A stretch of DNA of 16,135 nt. Origin: CAMDMI01 sp036759185 (GTDB lineage Bacteria; Bacteroidota; Bacteroidia; Cytophagales; Flexibacteraceae). The stretch is taken from positions 1-16,135 of the forward strand of contig DAIOVD010000093.1 in the NCBI GenBank assembly GCA_036759185.1, in the 5' to 3' direction. Both the position numbers and the translations under genes were made by a program. The notes below the pieces were generated by a model that saw only the letters and a list, made by a program, of their open reading frames with translations, was not told the DNA's origin and searched no databases. Shown in pieces: positions 1 to 7,244 of the stretch (positions are counted from its first letter, which is position 1; each line of letters opens with the position of its first letter).

Positions 1-315
1 TCAGTTTGCCAAACCCTTACAGCGGACCAAACTCTCAGTACATTTACACCTATACTGATGGAAACGGATGTTCAGCAAGTGCCGTAGGGACTGTCGCTGT
101 GAATCCATTACCCATTGTAACTGCTGCCAATCTTACTACTTGCGAAGGTACACCCGTTTCGCTGGTCGGTTCACCTGCCGGAGGAACATTCAGTTTGCCA
201 AACCCTTACAGCGGACCAAACTCTCAGTACATTTACACCTATACCGATGGAAACGGTTGTGCGGCCAGTACTGTCGGAACAGTGGCTGTTGATCCATTGC
301 CAACAGTGTATGACG
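1..315 (+). repeat. Tandem 189-bp Ig-like coding repeat
   Basis: Bases 1-67 match bases 190-256 with a single substitution (56 versus 245), giving a 189-bp (63-codon) unit. After that the copies diverge but keep the protein pattern GTVAVxPLP. The array is cut by the window edge, so more copies probably lie upstream. The near identity suggests recent duplication or gene conversion. Confidence 0.85.
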
Positions 316-3053
316 TTTCAGGAGGAGGTTCTTACTGCAACATTCCAGGAGGTGGAGCCACTGTGAATCTTTCCGGTTCCGAGATTGGCGTCAACTACGA
401 ATTTAAATTTACAGCCACCGGAACATTTGCCACTGTCGCAGGAACTGGTTCTTCTTTATCCGTGAATAATGTGACGGGTGTTGGAACTGTGTATGCGGTT
501 GCGACGAATGCATCCACCGGATGTTCCCGTAACATGAATCTTGCAACTTCCGTATTTCCAGAAACGCCAAGCACCTGGTACCAGGACAACGATGGAGATA
601 ACTATGGTAACGCGGCCGTGTCAACTCTTGAATGTTCACAACCGATAGGGTATGTAGCCAATTCAACAGATTGCAACGACGGAAACTTCCTGGCGAATCC
701 GGGAGCAACTGAAATCTGCGGAAACGGAATTGATGACAATTGCAACGGAGCCACCGATGAAGGTTGTGTGCTGTATACATTCTATCAGGACAGCGATGGC
801 GATACCTATGGTAATACGGCTGTGTCGTCAACATCCAATAATCCGACGGTACCGTCAGGTTATGTGACCAATTCATTGGATTGCAACGACGGAAATCCTG
901 CTGTCAATCCAGCTGCTTCTGAGATCTGTAATGGAATCGACGATAATTGTGACGGAACCATAGACAACGGAACTCCAGCCCTGGGTACTGCATCAGCGAT
1001 CGCCGGTCCTGCCGGAGTTTGCCGGAATTCTACCGGACAGGTATTCTCAGTGAATCCGATTCCAGGTGCAACATCCTATATCTGGACATTGCCAGCAGGT
1101 GCCACAGGAAGTTCATCAACCAATAGCATTACACTGTCATTTTCCTCCACATATGTTACCGGAAATATCTGTGTGAAAGCCGCCAATTCCTGTCTTCAGG
1201 GAGCGAATTTCTGCAGGAGTGTAACGTATTTCTCAGCGAAACCAGGAACACCTGTTGCCATTATCGGCTCCACTCCAGGTGTTTGTGGTGATACCAGGTC
1301 GTATTCCGTTGCCAATGTAGCCAATGCAACCAGTTACAACTGGACAGCTCCTGCGAATTCCACCATTGTTTCAGGACAGGGTACCAATACTGTATCTGTT
1401 CAATTCCTGGCAGGATTTACGACAGGTTCATTGTCTGTGACTGCATCAAATTGTGTAGGCACTTCTACAGCACGGTCACTTGCGTTGTCGTATGTTACAG
1501 GAACTCCTGCTTCCATTGCGGGCAATCTATATGGAAATTGTGCCGGATCAACCGGTACGTATTCATGCCCAGCTGTATCAGGCGCAACAGTGTATACATG
1601 GACAGTTCCAGCCAATGCGGTAATCAACAGCGGACAAGGAACCAACTCCATCAGCGTTACATTCCCGAATCCATTCACCAGTGGCACTATTACAGTAAAA
1701 TCCGGAACAGCCTGTTATACCAGCAGTGCAAGATCCATCACGGTTTATTCAGTTCCAGTGGCGCCTTCTTCAATCTCTGGGACTCTTCTCAGTGTTTGCG
1801 GTGGTACTACACAGACGTATACATGTCCAGCTTCCACCACCGGTGCTACCAGCTATTCATGGACAGTACCTTTAGGATCGGTCATCAATAGTGGACAGGG
1901 AACCAATTCCATCAGTCTGACTTTGCCAGCGGTGTATTCCAGCGGAACAATTTCTGTCGTTGCAGTAAATGCATGTGGAAATAGTTCATTGCGTTCTGTA
2001 ACTGTCCGTTCGGTCCCAGCTGCTCCAACTGCCATCAATGGCCTGAAAGTTGGTGCATGTGGCGGCTCTACTCAAACATATTCTTGTGCGGCATCAACAA
2101 CCGGAGCCACCAGCTTTACATGGTCAGCCCCAGCGGGTAGCGTTATTAACAGCGGACAAGGAACCAATACAGTATCTATCACACTTCCTTCTGTGTTTAC
2201 CAGCGGATCTGTAAGTGTGGTTGCTGGCAATTCTTGCGGAAACAGTACAACTTATTCCACAACGGTTCGGTCAATTCCAACGACTCCAGGAACCATTTCT
2301 GGTCAGACAACTAATCTTTGCGGAGGTGGAACATTTACTTACAGCATCGCAGCAGTAGCTGGAGCCACCGGATACACCTGGACTCCGGCAGCCGGATGTT
2401 CAATTGTAACGAATCTTGGAAATTCCATCACCATGAGTGTGCCATCTGGATTTACAACCGGGACTCTTTCCGTGATAGCTTCCAATGCCTGTGGAAATTC
2501 GACTGCCAAAACCTTGGCTCTCACAAGACTTCCTTCAACACCGGGTACCATCACAGGACCAACCGCTGTTTGTCCTCTTCAAACCGGACTTACATACAGT
2601 GTGGCAGCTACTGCAGGATTAACCTATACCTGGACAATGCCAGGAACAGGATCCATTCAATCAGGCCAGGGAACCAACGCCATTTCAGCTACATGGGGAT
2701 CTGCCGCCGGAAGTGTGGTAGTGAAAGCGAACAATGCCTGTGGATCTTCAGGAAACAGAACTCTGGCGGTTGCACTTAATGCCTGCCGGCCGGCTCTCGA
2801 TCAGGAATTGACGCCATCTCTTTCACTATATCCAAACCCTGGAACTGGTAAGTTTTCATTGTCAGCAGAAAATCTGACTGGTAAAATGAACGTATCAGTG
2901 TACAACATGCTTGGTACTCAGATAGCAGAATTCTCTTTGGAGGATGCTTCTCTGATGACGGAATTCAATATTTCGGAACAGCCAGCTGGTGTATATCTGG
3001 TGAAATTCCAGTCTGGTTCTTTCCGGAAAGATCTGAAAGTGATCAAGCAATAA
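1..3053 (+). CDS. Large repetitive T9SS-secreted surface protein, 5'-partial
   Basis: The frame is open through the left edge (first whole codon at base 3) and stops with TAA at 3051-3053, so the true start lies outside the window. Counting from base 6, the visible 1015 residues hold, in order: two near-identical Ig-like repeats of 63 residues (about 1-98); another Ig-like stretch (100-188); two MopE-type metal-binding motifs (192-255 and 260-322, with DxDGDxYGN, DCNDGN and CNGIDDNCDG signatures); seven PKD-like repeats of about 82-87 residues (329-928) sharing GATSYxW and NSGQGTNSIS; and a T9SS type A sorting domain (about 937-1015) with LYPNPGTG and PAGVYLVKF. Family knowledge says such proteins cross the outer membrane through T9SS and are anchored or released at the cell surface. 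An adhesin or matrix role is inferred. The size, repeats and sorting domain are certain; the ligand is unknown. Confidence 0.9.
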   Translation, partial: SLPNPYSGPNSQYIYTYTDGNGCSASAVGTVAVNPLPIVTAANLTTCEGTPVSLVGSPAGGTFSLPNPYSGPNSQYIYTYTDGNGCAASTVGTVAVDPLPTVYDVSGGGSYCNIPGGGATVNLSGSEIGVNYEFKFTATGTFATVAGTGSSLSVNNVTGVGTVYAVATNASTGCSRNMNLATSVFPETPSTWYQDNDGDNYGNAAVSTLECSQPIGYVANSTDCNDGNFLANPGATEICGNGIDDNCNGATDEGCVLYTFYQDSDGDTYGNTAVSSTSNNPTVPSGYVTNSLDCNDGNPAVNPAASEICNGIDDNCDGTIDNGTPALGTASAIAGPAGVCRNSTGQVFSVNPIPGATSYIWTLPAGATGSSSTNSITLSFSSTYVTGNICVKAANSCLQGANFCRSVTYFSAKPGTPVAIIGSTPGVCGDTRSYSVANVANATSYNWTAPANSTIVSGQGTNTVSVQFLAGFTTGSLSVTASNCVGTSTARSLALSYVTGTPASIAGNLYGNCAGSTGTYSCPAVSGATVYTWTVPANAVINSGQGTNSISVTFPNPFTSGTITVKSGTACYTSSARSITVYSVPVAPSSISGTLLSVCGGTTQTYTCPASTTGATSYSWTVPLGSVINSGQGTNSISLTLPAVYSSGTISVVAVNACGNSSLRSVTVRSVPAAPTAINGLKVGACGGSTQTYSCAASTTGATSFTWSAPAGSVINSGQGTNTVSITLPSVFTSGSVSVVAGNSCGNSTTYSTTVRSIPTTPGTISGQTTNLCGGGTFTYSIAAVAGATGYTWTPAAGCSIVTNLGNSITMSVPSGFTTGTLSVIASNACGNSTAKTLALTRLPSTPGTITGPTAVCPLQTGLTYSVAATAGLTYTWTMPGTGSIQSGQGTNAISATWGSAAGSVVVKANNACGSSGNRTLAVALNACRPALDQELTPSLSLYPNPGTGKFSLSAENLTGKMNVSVYNMLGTQIAEFSLEDASLMTEFNISEQPAGVYLVKFQSGSFRKDLKVIKQ
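576..971 (+). other. Two MopE-type putative metal-binding motifs
   Basis: Two in-frame copies of about 65 residues are seen. The first runs from W-Y-Q-D-N-D-G-D-N-Y-G to the region of C-N-G-A-T-D-E-G-C. The second runs from Y-Q-D-S-D-G-D-T-Y-G to C-D-G-T-I-D-N-G. Both have an Asp-rich DxDGD loop, a central DCNDGN and a terminal ICxNGIDDNC-like segment. This matches the repeat named after the secreted copper-binding protein MopE. The Asp loop also resembles calcium-binding loops, so the bound metal is undecided. Confidence 0.8.
990..2795 (+). repeat. Seven PKD-like coding repeats
   Basis: Seven successive units of about 82-87 codons encode a shared pattern: [AGT]xIxG, a Cys, GATxYxW, NSGQGTN(S/T)(I/V)S, a (T/S)G(T/S) turn, a Cys-containing N-[AS]-C and a closing SxPxxP. 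Units 3-5 are the most alike. The 20-base string at 1626-1645 recurs exactly at 2148-2167, 522 bp (two units) later. Units 3-5 carry an extra Cys in TY(S/T)C, which could form a disulfide. These are probably stacked beta-sandwich domains forming a stalk. Confidence 0.85.
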
Positions 3054-3073
3054 CAGGACGGTCATCCGTTTTC

Positions 3074-3109
3074 AAACGCCGGGATCCATTGGGTTCCGGC
3101 GTTTTTTTT
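3074..3109 (+). terminator. Rho-independent terminator of the surface-protein gene
   Basis: AAACGCCGG (3074-3082) pairs perfectly with CCGGCGTTT (3096-3104). The inner bases can extend the stem to about 14 pairs with two G-U wobbles, closing on a 3-nt loop. Eight T (3102-3109) overlap the right arm and follow it. It lies 21 bp after the stop codon at 3053, so the downstream cyclophilin gene probably has its own promoter. Confidence 0.9.
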
Positions 3110-3157
3110 GAACGGTGTGGAATCCGGAATGTCAGAATTCGCTTTAGTTTTGTTGAT

Positions 3158-3706
3158 ATGAAATTCATCACATATCTCTTCTTTCTGACCAGCCTGATTT
3201 CCTGCAACCCAAAAACAAGTAAGGAGATGCTGGTTGGACAGATCATCACACCGAAAGGAGAGATTTTGTTCCGGTTTCATGAGAAAACGCCCCGTCATAA
3301 TGAAAGTTTCCGGAAGCTGGCCGATGCCCATTACTGGGATTCGCTCACCTTCAATCGGGTGATTCCCAATTTTGTGGCGCAGGGTGGTTGCCCGGATACA
3401 AAGGAAGGATTTGCCGGTTCACCCTATTTGCTGGAGCCAGAGTTCGACGACAGTTTGCGTCATGTGTATGGTGCAGTGGGAGCAGGGCGTGACGATAACC
3501 CCGAAATGAAATCAGCGGGTTGTCAGTTTTACATTGTGCAGAATAAAAACGGACTGCACCGTCTGGATAAAAAGTACACCGTCTTTGGGCAGGTGATGAA
3601 AGGAATGGATATCGTGGATGCTTTGGTCACTGCACCAAGAGATTCCAATGATGTACCATTGATACCTGTGCCGATTAAGGTGAGGGTGAAGAGAATTAAG
3701 AATTAA
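3158..3706 (+). CDS. Lipoprotein peptidyl-prolyl cis-trans isomerase (cyclophilin type)
   Basis: A 182-residue cyclophilin catalysing cis-trans isomerisation of Xaa-Pro bonds. The ATG at 3158 was chosen over an upstream TTG (3089) because it opens directly into a lipoprotein signal peptide: basic MK, a hydrophobic core, then the lipobox LISC with Cys16 as the likely lipidation site. Cyclophilin signatures visible are FNRVIPNFVAQGG (65-77, with the catalytic Arg at 67), SAGCQFYIVQ (119-128) and the closing FGQVMKGMDIVDAL (143-156). The domain fills the mature protein, as expected for small bacterial cyclophilins. The position suggests a membrane-anchored periplasmic foldase, and in Bacteroidota such lipoproteins often fold exported proteins. 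Help with neighbouring T9SS cargo is only an inference. Its last codons lie in a heptanucleotide repeat. Confidence 0.92.
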   Translation: MKFITYLFFLTSLISCNPKTSKEMLVGQIITPKGEILFRFHEKTPRHNESFRKLADAHYWDSLTFNRVIPNFVAQGGCPDTKEGFAGSPYLLEPEFDDSLRHVYGAVGAGRDDNPEMKSAGCQFYIVQNKNGLHRLDKKYTVFGQVMKGMDIVDALVTAPRDSNDVPLIPVPIKVRVKRIKN

Positions 3707-3712
3707 GAATTA
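3692..3712 (+). repeat. Three tandem AGAATTA heptamers across a stop codon
   Basis: AGAATTA occurs perfectly at 3692-3698, 3699-3705 and 3706-3712, followed by a degenerate GGAATTG. The repeat covers the last codons (Arg-Ile-Lys-Asn) and the TAA stop of the cyclophilin gene. Slippage here would change the reading frame and the C-terminus. Confidence 0.85.
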
Positions 3713-3818
3713 GGAATTGATTTAACTTGTAAATTCTCTGATACTGCTTCGCTTTCAGTAAGGCATCCATTAACGTATCTGTATTGAAGAGCTGGTTTTA
3801 TTATCAGCTAAATGTGAA

Positions 3819-5258
3819 TTATTCTTTCATCACACGGATGAAATCGTTTCCTGATGGGCTCAGAATCTGTACTGTGTAAAGTCCTGAAGAGAAGTTGCGG
3901 AGATCGATCAGGTCCTTTTCCTGGTTGGTTTTGATAGAAAGTAATTTGCCTTGTGCGTCAATCACACGGATTTCAGTCGCCTTCTGACCATTTCTCGAAA
4001 CAAGACGGAAAAGACCGGTTCCCGGATTCGGTTGGATTTGAAAAGAGCTGGTTGAATTGAGTGAAGGCAGGACGCCGACTGTACAATTCATTAATCTGAA
4101 AGGGATAGTAGTGGATAGAAACTGATTGCCGCAGATATCCCTGATTTCGCCAGCAACAGAAATGGAAAGACTGTCGTAGAGAGAGTCGGGCTGAAACGTT
4201 ACAATGAACGAAGAATCGGTTCCGGAGAAGTTGTTGCATGAGTTTTCAGCCACAACGGACGTGATGGTGTAGGGTGGGTTAGGTCCTGAAATGACCAGTT
4301 TAGAAGGTGTGATTGAATCGCAATGGATCTGGCCTCCAAAGCGGATTCGGATTTTTTTCTCCGGGCACACGTTTCGGACCACTTTCATTAGCAGAGAATC
4401 CGTTGGTGGTGGATTTACAATGGCTGTAGAATCATCCGGCCCGCCAAATTGCAGACCTCGAAAATCAATACTGAAACCAAGAGTATTCACCGAAAAGTTA
4501 TCAATAGCAAGATAATAAACTTCTCCTACTTTTACACTGAGAGGTTTGTTAAACCTTGTTGCTGGAGCTTGTGCTGCTTCTGTTCCTGTGCCAGGTTCGA
4601 ATAGTCCGGTAGGGCCTCTGGTGCCTGTCCAGTTGCAGCTGGCAATAACTGATCCGGAAGTGCCATATGATGTACTATTTTTGATAGAGCCACAGGCAGA
4701 TCCATTGTTTACCGCATTGGCTGGAATCTTAAATAGTAGAAAATCATAGTCTGTCGCTCCAATCCCGGTTTCTCCATCATCTGTATCCGGATCATAATTA
4801 GGATCATCAAACACATCACCGGGAATTATCCGGAAACGAAGTTTTCCTGCCGGAGAACCCGGTGCTGTAGGACCACCTGGCAAAGGGCGAATCTGAAACT
4901 TATACCAGGTGGTTCCTTTTTCATTATTCGAAAAGCAGGTATTCGCATCATTGGGAAGCTCATTTTGCACACATCCCGGGAATAACGTGCCTGCCGGGGC
5001 ATTTTCCGGAATTACAGTTCCATTGTCAATATCGTTTACAGGTTTGCAAAGGACAATTGCGTTGCAGCAATCCTGATGGGGAATTGGTGACCAGTTGGTG
5101 AGTGGATTGCCAGCAGAAGGACGGGAAGTCTGATAACAATTGGCATCCGTTGGATTTGGTGCAGGGCAGATCTGGCCAAATGCTGCATCAAAACCAATGA
5201 AAATAAACGAGAAAGAAAGGAATTGCCGCAGCAAGGAGGAAGACAAAATGTTGGACAT
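3819..5258 (-). CDS. T9SS type A cargo protein with an N-terminal Cys-rich domain
   Basis: A 479-residue secreted protein. Residues 1 to about 29 form a signal peptide (hydrophobic FLSFSFIFIGF, then AAFGQ). Residues 60-180 resemble a Bacteroidota-specific extracellular domain: DCCNAIVLC, a later CFSNNEKGTTWYKF, then an Asp-rich stretch ending DYDFLLFKI. The middle contains Ig-like beta segments. Residues 405-479 are a T9SS type A sorting domain (QIQPNPGTGLFRL ... LRNFSSGLYTVQIL). Expected route: Sec export, then T9SS translocation and C-terminal cleavage. The ATG at 5258 gives the signal peptide without excess, and a sigma70-like promoter lies just upstream. Ligand and exact role are not recognisable. 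It is a monocistronic minus-strand gene, convergent with the cyclophilin gene, and no convincing terminator was found in the 112 bp between them. Confidence 0.85.
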   Translation of the reverse strand: MSNILSSSLLRQFLSFSFIFIGFDAAFGQICPAPNPTDANCYQTSRPSAGNPLTNWSPIPHQDCCNAIVLCKPVNDIDNGTVIPENAPAGTLFPGCVQNELPNDANTCFSNNEKGTTWYKFQIRPLPGGPTAPGSPAGKLRFRIIPGDVFDDPNYDPDTDDGETGIGATDYDFLLFKIPANAVNNGSACGSIKNSTSYGTSGSVIASCNWTGTRGPTGLFEPGTGTEAAQAPATRFNKPLSVKVGEVYYLAIDNFSVNTLGFSIDFRGLQFGGPDDSTAIVNPPPTDSLLMKVVRNVCPEKKIRIRFGGQIHCDSITPSKLVISGPNPPYTITSVVAENSCNNFSGTDSSFIVTFQPDSLYDSLSISVAGEIRDICGNQFLSTTIPFRLMNCTVGVLPSLNSTSSFQIQPNPGTGLFRLVSRNGQKATEIRVIDAQGKLLSIKTNQEKDLIDLRNFSSGLYTVQILSPSGNDFIRVMKE

Positions 5259-5288
5259 AGATTTATCGAAAGAACGAAGTAACGAAAA

Positions 5289-5317
5289 ATTGTATTTCTT
5301 CAGTTAAAACCAGTCAA
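5289..5317 (-). promoter_or_regulatory. Candidate promoter for the T9SS cargo gene
   Basis: Read on the minus strand: TTGACT (complement of 5312-5317), a 17-nt spacer, then TACAAT (complement of 5289-5294). Each hexamer matches the sigma70 consensus at 5 of 6 positions with the ideal spacing. The same TTG is 20 nt from TACAATTT, which also partly fits the Bacteroidota pattern (6 of 8 in the -7 box). It would give a leader of about 25 nt before the ATG at 5258. Confidence 0.5.
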
Positions 5318-5332
5318 AAAATATTGATCAGG

Positions 5333-5441
5333 GAATTCTCATTTTCAATGTGTAAACTGTTTTGATTATGGATGGGCATTACCTGAGATCGATCAATCAG
5401 GATTTTCCAACTCTCATTGAGTATGGTATGAATGAGAATTC
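5333..5441. repeat. 11-bp perfect inverted repeat, arms 87 bp apart
   Basis: GAATTCTCATT (5333-5343) and AATGAGAATTC (5431-5441) are exact reverse complements. The distance between the arms makes a simple hairpin unlikely. They could be paired protein-binding sites or remnants of a mobile element. Each arm contains the palindrome GAATTC, so part of the match is trivial. Confidence 0.5.
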
Positions 5442-5648
5442 AGTTGTCACATTGTTATTCTTGTTTGTAGTTGGAATCTCATCAGTTGCAAAGCCATGCC
5501 AGTAAATCAAGCCGAAGCTACTTTGGCTGTGGCCCGAATCTGTATTGATATTCAGCTGTTGATTGGACTTGTCATTTCTTACTGACCAAGAGCCGGACTT
5601 CTTTTCCCCGCAATTTTTATCAAACCCTTACAGCACCCAAAATTCTGA

Positions 5649-5698
5649 GGTCCCGCATTTTTTTATTCGGATTTCTTTCCCAAATAGGACCCGCATTT
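5649..5698 (+). repeat. CCCGCATTT direct repeat in the pnt leader
   Basis: GGTCCCGCATTT (5649-5660) and GGACCCGCATTT (5687-5698) differ at one base and are 38 bp apart. A weaker copy, CCCCGCAATTTTT, begins at 5606. The last copy ends 13 bp before the pntAA ATG, so these could be operator sites. That function is inferred from position only. Confidence 0.4.
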
Positions 5699-5711
5699 GA
5701 AGGTCATATTC

Positions 5712-6839
5712 ATGATACTAGGTATACCAAAAGAAACCAGAGAAGGAGAAAATCGGGTCGCGATCTCGACAGAAGTCACAAAGCAAATGGTGAAAGCCGG
5801 TCACCAGATTCGCATCGCTGCCGGCGCCGGATACAAAGCCGGGCAACTGGATGAAAGTCTCAAAGCCGCAGGAGCCGAAATCGTGGCAGACAATGCTGCT
5901 GTTTTTTCGTCTTCTGATGTTGTCATTCTGGTGAATCCTCCGACTGTGGAGCAGGCTGCACAGATTAAGGACGGTGCTGCTTTGATTTCATTTCTTTATG
6001 CCTACACTCAACCTGATCTGGTGAAAGTGTTGTGCGAGCGTAAGATTTCTGCCTTTTCGATGGATGCTGTTCCCCGTATTTCCAGGGCACAAACCATGGA
6101 TGCTCTCAGTTCGCAGGCGAATCTCGCCGGTTACAAAGCCGTTTTACTTGGTGCCAATGCCCTGGGTAAAATCTTCCCGCTTCTGATGACCGCTGCCGGA
6201 AGCATCAAACCTGCCAAGGTGCTGATATTCGGAGCCGGTGTGGCCGGGCTCCAGGCGATCGCAACCGCCAAGCGTTTGGGTGCCATTGTTGAGTGTACCG
6301 ATGTCCGACCTGAAACTAAGGAACAGGTAGAATCGCTCGGTGGGAAATTCCTTGAAGTAAAAGGGGAGGAAGGCGTGAAAACCGAAGGCGGTTATGCCAA
6401 AGAGGTTTCGGCCGAATACCTCGCCAAACAAAAAGAACTCGTTTCCAAACACGTGGCCGAAGCGGATCTCGTGATTACGACAGCTCTGGTTATGGGGAAA
6501 AAAGCCCCCGTTTTGGTAACAGCCGATATGGTGAGAACCATGAAACCGGGCTCCGTCATTGTGGACATGGCTGTGGAATCGGGCGGTAACTGCGAATTGT
6601 CCGAGAAAGGGAAAACGGTTGTCAAGGACGGTGTCGTGCTGGTGGGTGAAACCAATATTCCATCGCTGCTTGCCGTCAATGCATCGGAACTATACGCCAA
6701 AAACATCTGGGCTTTACTCTCACATCTGAGCACCAAAGATGGGTTCAAGTGGGAGATGGAAGAGGAAGTGACCAAAGGCTGCCTCATTACCAAAGATGGC
6801 GAACTGGTTCACGCCTTCACAAGACAAATTATTGGCTGA
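5712..6839 (+). CDS. pntAA: NAD(P) transhydrogenase, alpha1 subunit (NAD(H)-binding domain I)
   Basis: A 375-residue soluble domain I of the proton-translocating transhydrogenase. It binds NADH and passes hydride to NADP+ held by the beta subunit. The ATG at 5712 is preferred over the TTG at 5697 because it gives the family start MILGIPKE, with AAGG 8 nt upstream. Visible features: the SSQANLAGY loop (133-141), conserved at the hydride-transfer site; a Rossmann motif GAGVAG (174-179) followed by the acidic residue in TDVRP (Asp197) expected to hold the NAD ribose; and ITTALVMGK and GSVIVDMAVESGGNCE further on. The length matches split (alpha1/alpha2) enzymes and lacks the membrane tail of the fused E. 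coli PntA. The alpha2 and beta genes follow only after two unrelated genes. A sampled 360-bp stretch (6181-6540) has about 53% GC, against 35% in the inserted pair. Confidence 0.95.
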   Translation: MILGIPKETREGENRVAISTEVTKQMVKAGHQIRIAAGAGYKAGQLDESLKAAGAEIVADNAAVFSSSDVVILVNPPTVEQAAQIKDGAALISFLYAYTQPDLVKVLCERKISAFSMDAVPRISRAQTMDALSSQANLAGYKAVLLGANALGKIFPLLMTAAGSIKPAKVLIFGAGVAGLQAIATAKRLGAIVECTDVRPETKEQVESLGGKFLEVKGEEGVKTEGGYAKEVSAEYLAKQKELVSKHVAEADLVITTALVMGKKAPVLVTADMVRTMKPGSVIVDMAVESGGNCELSEKGKTVVKDGVVLVGETNIPSLLAVNASELYAKNIWALLSHLSTKDGFKWEMEEEVTKGCLITKDGELVHAFTRQIIG

Positions 6840-6848
6840 TCTTTCAAA

Positions 6849-7244
6849 ATGATGACCAAGGAACAACATATGGATTATTGGAAAAAATCAGCTGAAGTTG
6901 ATTACGATACCATTTATGCGTTGTTCAAAGAAAAGAGGTTTGTTCACGCATTGTTCTTCTGTCACTTATTTTTAGAGAAAATATTGAAATGTGCTTGGGT
7001 TCATTCAAATTTAGAAAACTCACCCCCTCGCACCCACAATTTGATCAGACTTTTTTCGGAAACAAAACTTAACTTGGATGATGTTCAGACCGAGTTTTTA
7101 AGAAGAATGAATGATTTTCAAATAGAAGGAAGATATCCGGATTATATGTTTTTGATCAACAAAATGTGTACACCTGATTTTACCAGTGAGGTCTTAAATG
7201 ATTTTGAAAAAATAAGAGAATGCATACAAAAGCAACTGCCATAG
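6849..7244 (+). CDS. HEPN-domain protein, probable partner of a nucleotidyltransferase
   Basis: A 131-residue all-helical HEPN protein. The family pattern is clear: HMDYWKKSAEVDYDT at the N-terminus, HALFFCHLFLEKILKC in the second helix (33-48), PPRTHNLIRLF (59-69) and NDFQIEGRYPDY (88-99). It belongs to the group whose hallmark is P-P-x-T-H-x-L. The R-x(4-6)-H RNase motif of HepT-type HEPN toxins is not visible (nearest are RFVH and RTH). It starts 9 bp after the pntAA stop; tandem ATGs at 6849 and 6852 both fit, and ATG 6870 has an AAGGA 7 nt upstream but would drop family residues. It overlaps the downstream nucleotidyltransferase by 25 bp. A toxin or RNA-targeting role is known for related pairs and inferred here. 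It is AT-rich compared with the pnt genes, suggesting transfer. Confidence 0.88.
   Translation: MMTKEQHMDYWKKSAEVDYDTIYALFKEKRFVHALFFCHLFLEKILKCAWVHSNLENSPPRTHNLIRLFSETKLNLDDVQTEFLRRMNDFQIEGRYPDYMFLINKMCTPDFTSEVLNDFEKIRECIQKQLP

Larger units (their letters stand above)
5259..5711. other. Divergent intergenic region, 453 bp
   Basis: An AT-rich gap between the minus-strand T9SS cargo gene and the pnt operon. It holds a sigma70-like promoter facing left (5289-5317), an 11-bp inverted repeat (5333-5343 with 5431-5441), a hairpin (AGCCGAA 5510-5516 with TTTGGCT 5522-5528, one G-U pair) and a CCCGCA-type direct repeat just before pntAA. I found no convincing Bacteroidota promoter (TTG, about 19-21 bp, TAnnTTTG) for the pnt operon and no gene. 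Confidence 0.6.

Noticed and set aside
409..876. 155-codon minus-strand frame opposite the MopE-type motifs
   Set aside because: Shadow of the repetitive coding strand; the plus frame has clear domain content and a sorting domain, and the minus frame has none.
3145..3152. TAGTTTTG, a perfect match to the Bacteroidota -7 box TAnnTTTG upstream of the cyclophilin gene
   Set aside because: It is only 5 bp from the ATG, which would give an almost leaderless transcript, and no TTG lies at the expected -33 distance.
3707..3818. Terminator for the minus-strand T9SS cargo gene
   Set aside because: The only inverted repeat seen (AGCTG/CAGCT) has five pairs and no T-tract on the minus strand.
5496..5585. 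29-codon frame (MPVNQAEATLAVARICIDIQ...) in the divergent region
   Set aside because: Short, no ribosome-binding site, no recognised family; consistent with chance.
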